This document shows, one piece after another, positions 1 through 8,380 of a DNA stretch of 64,000 bases. The DNA lies in contig CBDDOY010000001.1 in NCBI GenBank assembly GCA_965232165.1, positions 992,001 to 1,056,000 of the forward strand, read 5' to 3'. The notes below the pieces were generated by a model that had not been told where the DNA came from, made no database searches, and saw only the letters and a list, made by a program, of their open reading frames with translations. Position numbers and translations under genes: made by a program. The stretch comes from UBA2779 sp965232165. Its GTDB lineage: Bacteria > Spirochaetota > Spirochaetia > DSM-2461. The number at the start of each line of letters is the position of its first letter. The stretch's first letter is position 1.

Positions 1-2
1 GC

Positions 3-239
3 GATAGCACTTGGCCCGAAAGAAATTTCTATTGTGTAATGTTCGTGGATGAAGAAGAAACACTCAGCCGTTTGCAGAAAATTTCATTGATCTTGAGGCA
101 CGACAACCCGATGAATGCCTTCGTGACATTTGTATCCGAGGGACCGACCATACGGCTTCAAGATTACCTCCATTCAGTGAGTGCAGACGATGATGCGGAC
201 GATGACGATGAAGCCGAACTGGAGAATTCGGATAGCTAG
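3..239 (+). CDS. 3' end of an unidentified protein (partial)
   Basis: The reading frame is open from the window edge, so the ATG at 39 is probably internal and this is the C-terminal part of a longer protein. The visible ~79 residues end in a strongly acidic tail (DDDADDDDEAE). The stretch FYCVMFVDEEETLSRLQKIS followed by a predicted helix faintly recalls the last strand and helix of PTS EIIA type-2 domains, but this is a weak resemblance and no catalytic residue is in view. A repeat-rich spacer follows directly. The function is not assigned. Confidence 0.5.
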   Translation, partial: DSTWPERNFYCVMFVDEEETLSRLQKISLILRHDNPMNAFVTFVSEGPTIRLQDYLHSVSADDDADDDDEAELENSDS

Positions 240-268
240 TGTCCCGTAAATTTCAGAAATTAATACTT

Positions 269-385
269 GGGCGCACCCCTTCGGGTCGGGCTTTCCGCTC
301 CAATGCCTTAATCCGGCAGCCTGCCCCCCGGCTCATTGCCAATCGCCGGGGCTGCCGGCGGCATTTCCGCTTCAATCCCTTGCGC
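269..385 (+). repeat. Repeat A, copy 1
   Basis: This GC-rich ~117 bp element begins GGGCGCACCCCTTCGGG and ends CAATCCCTTGCGC. Three other copies lie at 10326-10443, 22384-22500 and 37652-37767. It contains internal complementary blocks (CCGGCTCATTGCCAATCGCCGG and the GGGCGC/GCGC ends) and has no reading frame shared between copies. It resembles the widespread interspersed elements with a TTCCGCT-CAATCCC core seen in many bacteria; that likeness is recalled, not searched. Confidence 0.85.
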
Positions 386-403
386 GGCTGCCGCCAATCA
401 GCA

Positions 404-480
404 GGGCACCTCTAGGAAACCGCTTTTGGAATTTGGCGCAGCTATTTTTCTTCGATGCAAGGCGCCAAAAGCGGATCAGA
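404..480 (-). repeat. Element B, partial copy (one arm)
   Basis: GGGCACCTCTAGGAAACC followed by GGAATTTGGCGCAGCTATTTTTCTTCGATGCAAGGCGCC matches one half of element B, closest to the copy at 8220-8380 read in reverse. The opposite arm is missing, so this is a decayed fragment. Confidence 0.75.
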
Positions 481-504
481 TGAGGAGCGCACACAAAGGG
501 TGAT

Positions 505-585
505 AACGTGTTCCTCTGCTTGTCACAAATCGAAGCAATAGGTCCCTTCCTTCAGCCATTACGGAATTTGCGTGTGAGAAGAACC
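505..585. repeat. Repeat E, copy 1 (diverged pair with 52587-52655)
   Basis: The segment containing GTGTTCC, CTTGTCACAAAT and GAAGCAATAGG is paralleled at 52587-52655 by GTGTTCCC, CTTGTCACAAATTGAAGC and a similar continuation. Both copies lie next to element B sequences. They may be ends of a lost mobile element. No coding potential is seen. Confidence 0.5.
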
Positions 586-654
586 TATCGCTATGATGGT
601 TAAATGCCATGATTATCCGAACAGGCCCCCTAGGGGAGCCCGGGGGGAACGATG

Positions 655-1133
655 CTACTGAGTGCGTCGAATGTACTTGGCTTCTTTGCTGTCGTTCATA
701 CCCGAAACAAATAGAATAATGCCATCTTCCTCTTTGGAAGCACGCAGAAATGACACATATTGGTTATCGGCTCCAGCTTCAAGCTCATACTGTGTCTCTT
801 AGAGGTGCCCTTAACAAAGTACTCCATGGTGAAGCCCTGCTCTTCCATGAGTTTATCCTTATAGTGCCCAATACTCCCGCCTGCCCAGAGATATCTTACC
901 TCATTTGGTGTAATCGTAAAGGCGAGTAATCCTAGGCTGCCTTCGGCCTCCCAATCACCCTGAATCCATTCCGGGACAAAGGCTCCCACATTGGGTATTT
1001 GCGCCCCCTCTCTGGTATTCTTTTCCTCGGTGATATTCCCCGAGATAAGAGGTTCCCCAGCCACCAGTTTGTCCATTGTTTCCCATGAACTCAACGTCAG
1101 GGCTAAACCCACAGCAATCTAAAAAAAAGTCAT
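655..1133 (-). pseudogene. Decayed secreted-protein gene (nonsense plus frameshift)
   Basis: Reading leftwards from ATG at 1133 gives MTFF, an in-frame TAG, then a hydrophobic IAVGLALTLSS run that would complete a signal peptide. The frame continues through VPEWIQGDWEAEGSLGLL and MEEQGFTMEYFVK. Near 790-806 the frame is broken. The adjacent frame then continues sensibly as ETQYELEAGADNQYVSFLRA and IILFVSGMNDSKEAKYIRRTQ to a TAG at 655-657. At the frameshift sits GGGCACCTCTAAGAGA, which matches the end of element B, so an insertion that was later removed may have caused the break. The intact product would be a ~155-residue exported protein, perhaps lipocalin-like; the family is not recognised. 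Confidence 0.7.
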
Positions 1134-1432
1134 TTTGAACGAATTGCTGCTTTGACCGCAGATGGCGCCGATGGGCGCAGATGGGAATTCTTCCGGTGGA
1201 AACGGCAAGGAATAGACGAAGTGGCGGATGCCCCCGTCTATGCAGTATCGAAGAAAATCAGCTCTGCCTCGATTGACAGAATCGTCCGTCCGGCAAGGAA
1301 ATAGACGGCGGTTATCCATATAGCGGTACAAAGAAAGTAACGGCATTGAGGGTGCCGATTCCAATCAGAACCCATGATAATTGGAATGACACTCTACAGA
1401 CACACAGGGCTATTCATGCTATTCTAAACATC

Positions 1433-2365
1433 ATGATAGTGAGTTGTGGAGAAGCTTTGATTGATTTTGTACCGCAAAATGGCGATATGCCCTGCTATGC
1501 GCCCTGTCCCGGCGGATCGCCATATAACCTGGCGATTGCAGCGGCCCGGCTTGGCGCTTCAACCGGCTTCCTTGGTAAGATATCCCGGGATTTCTTTGGA
1601 GATGTATTATTCAATCGACTTGAAACCGAAGGAGTTGATACCATCTTCACCCGGCGTTCAGATTATTTATCGACCTTAGCCTTCGTGCAGATAGAGGGCA
1701 ATTCCGAGCCAAGGTATGCCTTTTATGCCGAGAACACCGCCGACAGAAATCTCATGCCGGAAGATATACCTGAGGCCCTGCCGCCTGAAGTGAGGTGTCT
1801 GGAATTCGGGTCCATCTCGCTGCTTCTCGACCCCCAGGCGAAGACAATTGAATCACTTATCCGCCGGGAATCCGGCCGCCGGGCCATATCTTTCGACCCC
1901 AATGTCCGGCCCATGCTCATCAGAGACCGGCTTCCCTATGTCGCCAAGATGGAAAACCTCGTCGGCCTATGCACCATAGTGAAGGTGAGTTCTGCCGACC
2001 TTGAATGGCTGTACCCGGGAAAGCCTGCCAGAAAAAGTGCAGAAGACTGGCTCAGGCACGGGGCAGGACTGGTAGTGATGACACGCGGCAAGGACGGCGC
2101 TCATCTGATTACGCCCGATTACGAAGTGGAAGTACCGGAGTACTGGGTTGAGGTGAAAGACACCATTGGCGCGGGGGACACCTTTCATGCAGCCTTCCTG
2201 GTACGATTGCATCAGCTTGACCGCCTCACGCCGCGCTGTGTCATGGAACTGACCAGGGACGAAGCCCAAGATGCCGTTGAATTCGCTGTCAAGGCATCCA
2301 GCCTTAATTGTGCCAGACAGGGGGCCGATCCTCCGACGGCAGCACAGATGAAGGCAGTCCCTTAA
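1433..2365 (+). CDS. Fructokinase-like sugar kinase, PfkB family
   Basis: This is a 310-residue PfkB/ribokinase-fold kinase that phosphorylates a sugar, most likely fructose, in the cytoplasm. The N-terminal MIVSCGEALIDFVP and the glycine motif PGGSPYNLAIAAARLG (residues ~25-40) are typical of bacterial fructokinases. The second signature DTIGAGDTFHAAF near residue 240 carries the anion hole and catalytic aspartate. An in-frame ATG exists upstream at 1346, but 1433 fits the family's usual start and length. The stop is 3 bp before mnmG, so the two are probably co-transcribed. The exact sugar cannot be read from the sequence. Confidence 0.85.
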   Translation: MIVSCGEALIDFVPQNGDMPCYAPCPGGSPYNLAIAAARLGASTGFLGKISRDFFGDVLFNRLETEGVDTIFTRRSDYLSTLAFVQIEGNSEPRYAFYAENTADRNLMPEDIPEALPPEVRCLEFGSISLLLDPQAKTIESLIRRESGRRAISFDPNVRPMLIRDRLPYVAKMENLVGLCTIVKVSSADLEWLYPGKPARKSAEDWLRHGAGLVVMTRGKDGAHLITPDYEVEVPEYWVEVKDTIGAGDTFHAAFLVRLHQLDRLTPRCVMELTRDEAQDAVEFAVKASSLNCARQGADPPTAAQMKAVP

Positions 2366-2368
2366 CCC

Positions 2369-4276
2369 ATGGAATATGATGCACTAGTAGTGGGCGGCGG
2401 GCATGCCGGTATAGAAGCCTCATTGGCACTCTCCCGTATTGGATTTCGCACCATTTTAGTCACCCAGAATCTCGATACCATTGGTCAGTTGTCCTGCAAT
2501 CCGGCAGTAGGCGGCCTGGCCAAGGGGAATATGGTACGGGAGATTGATGCCATGGGCGGGCAGATGGGGCATCTCATCGACGAGACGATGCTACAGTTCC
2601 GTGTTCTCAACCGAAGCCGTGGACCGGCGGTTCAGGCACCCCGCGCACAGGCCGACAAACCGGCCTACAGACAGAAGGCAAAGCACACCCTGGAGCTGCA
2701 GAAGGGACTGGATTTGTTTCAGGATACCATCGTCAATCTCATTACTTCGCCGGTAAACGCTCCGTCTTTGTCCGATATGGATCCAGCGCTGTGGTGCAAT
2801 AGACAAGTGACAGGAGTGCTCACCGAACGGGGTCATACGATAGAAGCAAAGGCGGTAGTTCTGACGACCGGCACCTTCATGAGCGGGAAGATATTCATTG
2901 GCGAATATGAAAACCAAAACGGACGTATCGGCGAACCGGCGGCCATGGGTTTAGGGGCGGCACTTCGGGAGCTAGGCTTCCGGGTGGGCCGTCTAAAGAC
3001 CGGCACACCGGCCCGCATTCATCGACGAAGCCTTGATTTAGACAAGATGGAAATTCAATTCGGTGATGACGAGGTATTCCCTTTCAGCTTCACACGGAAG
3101 GGAATGAAGCGGCCGGCACTACCCTGCTACATAACCTACACCAACAGCCGAACCCACCAAATCATTCGAGACAATCTTGATCGCTCGCCGCTATTCTCCG
3201 GACGCATCGAGGGCAATGGCCCGCGCTACTGCCCGTCGATTGAGGACAAAGTGGTGAAATTTCCCGATAGAGACAGGCATCATGTTTTTGTAGAACCCGA
3301 AGGATTGGAAACAGAAGAGATGTACCTCAACGGACTCTCTACCAGTCTGCCGGAAGAAGTCCAAATACAGTTTATCCAAAGCATCAGCGGCATGGAGCGG
3401 GCACAGCTTCTACGGCCTGGATACGCAGTGGAATATGACTATCTCAATCCTATTGACCTCACTTCGGCATTGGAGTCCAAGCGCATGCGCAATCTCTTCA
3501 TCGCCGGCCAAACCAACGGAACAAGCGGCTATGAAGAGGCGGCGGCTCAGGGATTAATGGCCGGCATCAATGCCGCCCGGCGTCTACAGGGCAAGTCGCC
3601 CATTGTCCTCGACAGGTCTGAGGCTTACACCGGTGTTCTTATTGACGATCTAGTGACACTGGGCACCGAAGAGCCCTACCGCATGTTTACCAGCCGGGCC
3701 GAGTACCGCATTGCCCTGCGTCATGACAATGCCGACCGGCGTCTGTTTGTCAAAGGAATTGAAGCCGGTCTTCACTCGTCCAAAGCCGTAGAGAGCTTCA
3801 CAGCGAAATGTGATAGAATTGAAGAAATACGGCAGCTACTATGTACACGTACCCTGAGCGAGGCCGAGGCTCTCGCCGGGCCTTGGGACTCCAGGAAAGG
3901 GGGCGAGAAATTCGATTTCATCCTCCGGGATCCGGAAGTGAGCCTGATCCAGCTTATTCACCTTGAACCAAAGATAGCAATGGACACTCCCCAGGATTGG
4001 CTTCATCAGATAGAGCTGGATGTGAAATATGAGGGTTATCTCAAACGGGAAGAGCGGCATGTCCGGCGGTTCAAGAGGATGGAGCATCAGCGCATACCCG
4101 GAAACATGGAATGGGACGCAGTGCCGGGGCTTTCAGCCGAAGCCAGGGAGAAGCTCAAAGCCGTCCGCCCTGCCAGCGTGGGGCAGGCATCCCGTATTCC
4201 CGGAGTGCGGTCCTCTGATATTGCCATATTCCTTATACAGCTTGAAAGGAGACGATACCAGACATCTGCCTCATGA
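2369..4276 (+). CDS. mnmG: tRNA uridine-5-carboxymethylaminomethyl modification enzyme MnmG (GidA)
   Basis: MnmG is the FAD-dependent partner of MnmE that installs the carboxymethylaminomethyl group on the wobble uridine (U34) of certain tRNAs. The 635-residue length is normal. The N-terminal Rossmann motif GGGHAGIEASLALSR binds FAD, and the family's SCNPAVGG and GGLAKGNMVREIDAMGG blocks follow at residues ~45-70. The TGTFMSGKIFIGE and LKTGTPARI blocks and the C-terminal helical region are present. It starts 3 bp after the sugar kinase. Identification is secure. Confidence 0.97.
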   Translation: MEYDALVVGGGHAGIEASLALSRIGFRTILVTQNLDTIGQLSCNPAVGGLAKGNMVREIDAMGGQMGHLIDETMLQFRVLNRSRGPAVQAPRAQADKPAYRQKAKHTLELQKGLDLFQDTIVNLITSPVNAPSLSDMDPALWCNRQVTGVLTERGHTIEAKAVVLTTGTFMSGKIFIGEYENQNGRIGEPAAMGLGAALRELGFRVGRLKTGTPARIHRRSLDLDKMEIQFGDDEVFPFSFTRKGMKRPALPCYITYTNSRTHQIIRDNLDRSPLFSGRIEGNGPRYCPSIEDKVVKFPDRDRHHVFVEPEGLETEEMYLNGLSTSLPEEVQIQFIQSISGMERAQLLRPGYAVEYDYLNPIDLTSALESKRMRNLFIAGQTNGTSGYEEAAAQGLMAGINAARRLQGKSPIVLDRSEAYTGVLIDDLVTLGTEEPYRMFTSRAEYRIALRHDNADRRLFVKGIEAGLHSSKAVESFTAKCDRIEEIRQLLCTRTLSEAEALAGPWDSRKGGEKFDFILRDPEVSLIQLIHLEPKIAMDTPQDWLHQIELDVKYEGYLKREERHVRRFKRMEHQRIPGNMEWDAVPGLSAEAREKLKAVRPASVGQASRIPGVRSSDIAIFLIQLERRRYQTSAS

Positions 4277-4353
4277 TGGTATACGCTTATTGAGAATAGC
4301 ATGTTATCTTGTTGATTGTGGTCATAAGCTGTGTATTTCTTCCATTATTGCTT

Positions 4354-4710
4354 ATGGATGAGCATCCGCTTCGTGAGATACTTGCCGCCAATGTGCGTCG
4401 TGTTCGCAATGAATTGGGCTACTCGCAATTTGAACTTGCAGAACGTATCGGCATTAGCCCCGGCTACATGTGTGATATAGAGAATAGCCGTAAATGGCCC
4501 AGTGCCGATAAATTCCTGGAGTTGGCAACTGAATTGAAATTGGACCCCTATCAACTCCTAATACCTACGCAGGATTCTCCCTATTTTGACAGACATCGCA
4601 CCCTTACTTCATTCACTCAGCAGATTAAGACTGTTATCACAGACAGCGTGGATGCCGCCTATGAGAAATTTATGCAGCCGTATGGTTCGCTAGATTCAGA
4701 AGATCAATAA
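4354..4710 (+). CDS. XRE-family helix-turn-helix regulator
   Basis: This is a 118-residue protein with a Cro/C1-type helix-turn-helix at residues ~5-62 (LGYSQFELAERIGISPGYMC and IENSRKWPSADKFLELA). The C-terminal ~50 residues are polar and unrecognised, possibly for dimerisation. An in-frame upstream start at 4309 would add a hydrophobic tail unlike the family, so ATG 4354 is preferred. It lies between mnmG and a membrane transporter in the same direction, with a 38 bp gap to the latter, so it may regulate its own operon. No operator could be identified. Confidence 0.8.
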   Translation: MDEHPLREILAANVRRVRNELGYSQFELAERIGISPGYMCDIENSRKWPSADKFLELATELKLDPYQLLIPTQDSPYFDRHRTLTSFTQQIKTVITDSVDAAYEKFMQPYGSLDSEDQ

Positions 4711-4748
4711 CACTGGTCAATAACTGGTTTTATTCTTATGCTTCATCA

Positions 4749-5696
4749 GTGCAGAGCATTATTTACAGTTTCCTCGCCATTGGGCCGGTATTCATCGTCA
4801 TCGCCTTGGGAGTTGTATGCAGACGGGTAGGTTTGGTGGACAGAGTGCTGGCCGGACAGCTTTCCCGGCTGGTTTTTTATCTATTCCTGCCGGCCCTGCT
4901 TGTGAAAACATTCGTGGATACGAATTTCATGGCCATGTTTTCATGGAAACTGATAATCCTTGTCTGCGGGGTGTATGGCATCTGTTTCATACTGGCCAGG
5001 CTACTGGCCATGTCTCTCAAGGCAAGCAGAGATGCGCCATATTTCTTTGCCTCCGGTGCAACCTGGGGCAATGTAGCCATCTTGGGTTTTGCCCTGGCCA
5101 AGGCCCTCTATGGTGATGAGGGATTAGCGAGAGCCGGAATACTGGCCGGAATCTTTCCCATCCTGCATTCCATTACGGGAATCATCTTCATGGATCGGCG
5201 GCGGAAGGGGGAAGGCATTGGAGCCCAATTCACAAGCATTCTGAGCCATCTGCTGTGCAATCCCATCATCATTGCCTGTGGATTAGGGGTGCTGTTAAGC
5301 GTGATCCCCCTCACCTTGCCGTCTTTCTTCATATCGTTCGTGGATATGCTGAGCAGGGTGCCCCTTCCTCTTTCACTGGTGGCAATCGGCGCCTGCCTGG
5401 AGTTCAATGTGGATCCAAAGGCATGGCAGGAGCCACTCATGGCCACCGGCATTAAGCTGATACTCCTACCCGTTTTTGGTCTCATTTTTGGCAACCTGCT
5501 GAATATTGGTGCGGTTTGGACCGGAGCCATCACCATTGCCTTCTCCTGTCCAACGGCGGTTTCATTTTTTGTAATCTCCAAGAACCTCGGATATGATGCC
5601 TCTCGTGGAGCCGCGATTGTGACAATGACAACGGCCGGATCGGTATTGACCACCGGCCTTGCCGCAGCATGGCTTAAAATGATGGGCTATGTGTAA
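4749..5696 (+). CDS. AEC-family (auxin efflux carrier-like) permease
   Basis: This 315-residue integral membrane protein has about ten hydrophobic segments in the two-halves arrangement of the AEC family. These secondary transporters export or import organic anions such as malate or malonate. The FLAIGPVFIVIALGVVCRR start, the FYLFLPALLVKTF segment and the late ISFVDMLSRVPLPLSLVAIG helix all fit. The start is GTG. The end overlaps the next gene's ATGTGTAA by 8 bp. The substrate cannot be deduced. Confidence 0.85.
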   Translation: MQSIIYSFLAIGPVFIVIALGVVCRRVGLVDRVLAGQLSRLVFYLFLPALLVKTFVDTNFMAMFSWKLIILVCGVYGICFILARLLAMSLKASRDAPYFFASGATWGNVAILGFALAKALYGDEGLARAGILAGIFPILHSITGIIFMDRRRKGEGIGAQFTSILSHLLCNPIIIACGLGVLLSVIPLTLPSFFISFVDMLSRVPLPLSLVAIGACLEFNVDPKAWQEPLMATGIKLILLPVFGLIFGNLLNIGAVWTGAITIAFSCPTAVSFFVISKNLGYDASRGAAIVTMTTAGSVLTTGLAAAWLKMMGYV

Positions 5697-6744
5697 AATG
5701 CTTTTTAGGGCATTTCTCTTTTTTCTCGTCATGTCGCCGGGAGTTGCCGTCGCGCAAACACTTCCCTTAAGGAACTTTTTCCCGCCTGCTGAGGTCGTTG
5801 AGGCCGCCGGCGAAGGGTTGCAGCTCTACCCCCTCGGGTGGTCATCCGAGGGGAGATGGGGGGCCGTGATAAAAAGGGCGCCTGACGGAGGCAGCGGGGA
5901 AGGCTCATTACGAATTGTCGTTATCGATGCCGTTACAGATGAGCGGCTCTTTGAGTCAAGAGACTATTCCTGGTCCGATGCCGACTTTGCCAATGAATTT
6001 GGGGCCATCTTAGCCGCCCAGATACAGAGCGCCATAGAAGCCTTTGATCTTGAGTCCAGCAGGAATGTGGATGTCCGTGATCCAAAATTTATTACCGGCG
6101 GGATCAAATACATCTTCAGCATGGAGCCGGCTATTCCTGTCGATAGCGCATATTCTCTGATCATTTCTTCTTCCCGCGGGGATAGTAAGATGGTTTACCG
6201 AAGCTCGGCTGATGCTCCTCGTCGAGTGTCGCTCCTGGGAGTTTTGATGAGCCCATTCGAGGAGCGGGCATTGGCGGTGTTAAGGGAAAAGCCTCGTTCT
6301 GAAAAAACCCCCCGCTACCGGTTCGTGGGCGCTCATCTTACACTCGGCTTCACCCTGGACCAAACAGGTGCCGCCCAAGTTTCCGGGACGATTAGCGGCC
6401 GCCTGCTCACTGCGGTATTCAATGGGCAGGAATATCTTGTGCGTTCTCGGCTGGCGGCGGGCGCCGATCCGAATATCCGTGACAACAGAGGCTATCCGGC
6501 CATTCTCGTTGCCGCACGTCTGGGCCATTGGCCCATGGTAATTGACCTCCTCGCGGCCGGAGCGTCTCCATCATTCAGGGATGACAATGGCCGAAACGTT
6601 TTGCATTATGCGGCGATTGCCGGCCATGCCGAGGCTGTGAAGGCCCTTCTGGCTACCGGTATAGACAAAACAATACGGGATAAAAAAGGCCGGACAGCGG
6701 GGGATATCTCCGCCGATATGGCCATTCGTGCTCTGTTGCAGTAG
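5689..6744 (+). CDS. Exported ankyrin-repeat protein
   Basis: This 351-residue protein starts with a signal peptide (LFRAFLFFLVMSPGVAVAQT), so it is periplasmic or outer-envelope. Residues ~25-215 form an unrecognised domain. The C-terminal ~125 residues hold three to four ankyrin repeats, visible as LVRSRLAAGADPNIRDNRGY, VIDLLAAGASPSFRDDNGR and AVKALLATGIDKTIRDKKGR. Ankyrin repeats mediate protein binding. It overlaps the AEC transporter by 8 bp and precedes the carbonic anhydrase-like gene. Starts at 5689 or 5698 are both possible. Confidence 0.82.
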   Translation: MCKMLFRAFLFFLVMSPGVAVAQTLPLRNFFPPAEVVEAAGEGLQLYPLGWSSEGRWGAVIKRAPDGGSGEGSLRIVVIDAVTDERLFESRDYSWSDADFANEFGAILAAQIQSAIEAFDLESSRNVDVRDPKFITGGIKYIFSMEPAIPVDSAYSLIISSSRGDSKMVYRSSADAPRRVSLLGVLMSPFEERALAVLREKPRSEKTPRYRFVGAHLTLGFTLDQTGAAQVSGTISGRLLTAVFNGQEYLVRSRLAAGADPNIRDNRGYPAILVAARLGHWPMVIDLLAAGASPSFRDDNGRNVLHYAAIAGHAEAVKALLATGIDKTIRDKKGRTAGDISADMAIRALLQ

Positions 6745-6754
6745 GATGTTCGGC

Positions 6755-7291
6755 ATGGTCTATGAATTCAATGGTTCAAAACCCACGTTCGACGGCAACA
6801 AAATATTCGTTGCCCAAAGTGCCGATGTTATAGGCCAGGTCTATCTGGCTGAAGATGTCAGCATTTGGTTCAATGTGACACTCAGAGGGGATTTGGAACC
6901 CATCACCATCGGCCGGTGTAGCAATGTCCAAGACGGAAGCACCGTACACACCGACACAGGCTTCCCCGTTGTAATAGGGGAAAATGTCACTGTGGGCCAT
7001 AACTGCGTGATTCATGGCTGTGAAATAGGCGTCGGCAGTCTGGTCGGAATGGGTGCCGTGATACTCACCGGAGCAAAAATAGGTCCGAACTGCCTGATCG
7101 GCGCCGGCTCGTTGGTAACAGGCCGTATGGAGATTCCCGCCGGGATGCTGGTGCTGGGATCGCCTGCGAAGGTGATTAAGCGCCTTGATGAAGAAGCCGC
7201 CGCCAAATGCCTTAAGAATACACAAGACTATGTGAAAAGAAAGAATCAGTACCTGAATCAGGGCATGGGACGGGGTTGCGGGCGCCTCTAA
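6755..7291 (+). CDS. Gamma-carbonic anhydrase-like hexapeptide protein
   Basis: This ~178-residue left-handed beta-helix protein belongs to the YrdA/PaaY/CaiE group. Hexapeptide repeats run through residues ~10-140, and the metal-site blocks DGSTVHTDTG and VTVGHNCVIHGCEIG supply the three expected histidines. It may hydrate CO2 with zinc or iron, or have a related role. ATG 6755 is preferred because AGGA lies 8 bp upstream; ATG 6746 is possible. The last residues and the TAA stop (7289-7291) lie inside element B (7280-7417), so the original C-terminus was replaced by the insertion. Confidence 0.88.
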   Translation: MVYEFNGSKPTFDGNKIFVAQSADVIGQVYLAEDVSIWFNVTLRGDLEPITIGRCSNVQDGSTVHTDTGFPVVIGENVTVGHNCVIHGCEIGVGSLVGMGAVILTGAKIGPNCLIGAGSLVTGRMEIPAGMLVLGSPAKVIKRLDEEAAAKCLKNTQDYVKRKNQYLNQGMGRGCGRL

Positions 7292-7417
7292 AAAACCCAT
7301 TCCGTTTTTGGTTTGTTCTTTTCCGCCTGCCTGTGCGTGTTCTGCACGCAGACAGGCCGCCTTGTATCAACAAAAATTTCTTCGCCAAATTCCAGAAGCG
7401 GTTTTTTAGAGGCGCCC
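7280..7417 (+). mobile_element. Element B, full copy 1 (138 bp inverted-repeat element)
   Basis: Ends GGGCGCCTCTAAAAAA and TTTTTTAGAGGCGCCC are perfect inverted repeats. The interior carries CCGCCTTGTATCAACAAAAATTTCTTC, shared with other copies. Flanks TTGC/TTAC match at three of four positions, compatible with a decayed 4-bp duplication. It holds no gene. It lies exactly between the converging ends of the carbonic anhydrase-like gene and rlmH, where its symmetrical stem might also act as a bidirectional terminator. Confidence 0.85.
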
Positions 7418-7897
7418 TTACTTATGATAAACCTCTCCGGCACAAATTTTCTTGGCCCTGTATAGCTGTTCCAGCAGCATCACCCTGAAGAGCTGATGGG
7501 GGAAGGTATTTGGGCCGAAGGAAAGAATCTGACGGCATTGCCGACACACCTCCTTTGAGAGCCCGTGAGAACCGCCGATGACAAAAGCGATGTGATTTAT
7601 CCCATCGAGCGCCGCCTTGTCCAGGAGTTTGGCCAATCCAATGGAATCCATGGCCTTCCCCCAGGGCGCCATGGCCAATGCCCAAAACCCGCTCTTCCAA
7701 TTTGAGAGAAGCTTCGCCCCCTCCTGTTTCACGGCTTCGGCAATTTCCAGAGATGAGGCGTTTGCAGGAATTCTGCTGGCGGGAACTTCTATTATATCGA
7801 GACGGCCAAAACGCTTGAGACGTTTCCCATACTCGTTGATTCCATCGGCTATCCATTGCTCCCTTATCTTACCCACGGCGAGAATGCTAAATCTCAT
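7418..7897 (-). CDS. rlmH: 23S rRNA (pseudouridine1915-N3)-methyltransferase RlmH
   Basis: RlmH is the small SPOUT-class methyltransferase that methylates pseudouridine 1915 in helix 69 of 23S rRNA, using AdoMet. The 159-residue length, the N-terminal MRFSILAVGKIREQW, the AdoMet-binding knot motif FVIGGSHGLSKEV and the C-terminal HQLFRVMLLEQLYRA ending in YHK are diagnostic. The stop codon directly abuts element B copy 1. Identification is secure. Confidence 0.96.
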   Translation of the reverse strand: MRFSILAVGKIREQWIADGINEYGKRLKRFGRLDIIEVPASRIPANASSLEIAEAVKQEGAKLLSNWKSGFWALAMAPWGKAMDSIGLAKLLDKAALDGINHIAFVIGGSHGLSKEVCRQCRQILSFGPNTFPHQLFRVMLLEQLYRAKKICAGEVYHK

Positions 7898-7939
7898 CGT
7901 GAAATGATATACGAATTTCCACTCTCATCCCACACTTAA

Positions 7940-8101
7940 GGGCACCTCTAAAAAACCCATTTAGTTCTTGACTCGATCTTTTCTGCCGCTGCTGCGTTGT
8001 CAAAATACTCACGTAGCTTAAGCTACGCCCTTAGATTTTGCCGCCTTGTATCGACAAAAATTTCTTCGTCAATTTCCTAAAGCTGTTTTTTAGAGGTGCC
8101 C
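7940..8101 (+). mobile_element. Element B, full copy 2
   Basis: This 162 bp copy has perfect 16-bp ends (GGGCACCTCTAAAAAA and its complement). Its interior contains TGCGTTGTCAAAATACTCACGTAGCTTAAGCTACG, an internal palindrome seen in several copies. Flanks TTAA and ATAA agree at three of four positions. It lies upstream of rlmH and about 120 bp from copy 3, with an unremarkable spacer between them. Confidence 0.88.
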
Positions 8102-8219
8102 ATAAGACTAAATTCGGACAAAGGCCCGCCCTTTGTATGGGCATCGCTAAACCCTCAATTATCAACCCGGCTATATACCAGAGGGGCAGAAGACGGATGA
8201 AGTGTTCCCCATGCCTATT

Positions 8220-8380
8220 GGGCGCCTCTAAAAAACCCATTCCGTTTTTGGCTTGCTCTTTTCCTCCGCTATTGCGTTGCCAAAATGCTCACGCAACCCT
8301 GTTACGCTTAAGCTTTCGGCGCCTTGTACCGAAGAAAAATAGCTGCCCCAAATTCCAGAAGCGGCTTTTTAGAGGCGCCC
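8220..8380 (+). mobile_element. Element B, full copy 3, abutting mutL
   Basis: This 161 bp copy is of the GGGCGCC subtype, with a more diverged right half (CCTTGTACCGAAGAAAAATAGC). Flanks TATT and TATA agree at three of four positions. Its last base contributes the G of the mutL TAG stop codon on the minus strand, so the end of mutL is fixed by this insertion. Confidence 0.86.

Noticed and set aside
1119..1364. Minus-strand 81-residue ORF upstream of the sugar kinase
   Set aside because: It ends in the remains of the decayed secreted gene's signal peptide (KMTFF and stop) and has no family or start signal. Its C-terminus belongs to the pseudogene at 655-1133.
5108..5653. Minus-strand 181-residue ORF inside the AEC transporter gene
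   Set aside because: It is fully contained in a clear membrane protein gene, and its composition is that of a reverse-frame shadow.
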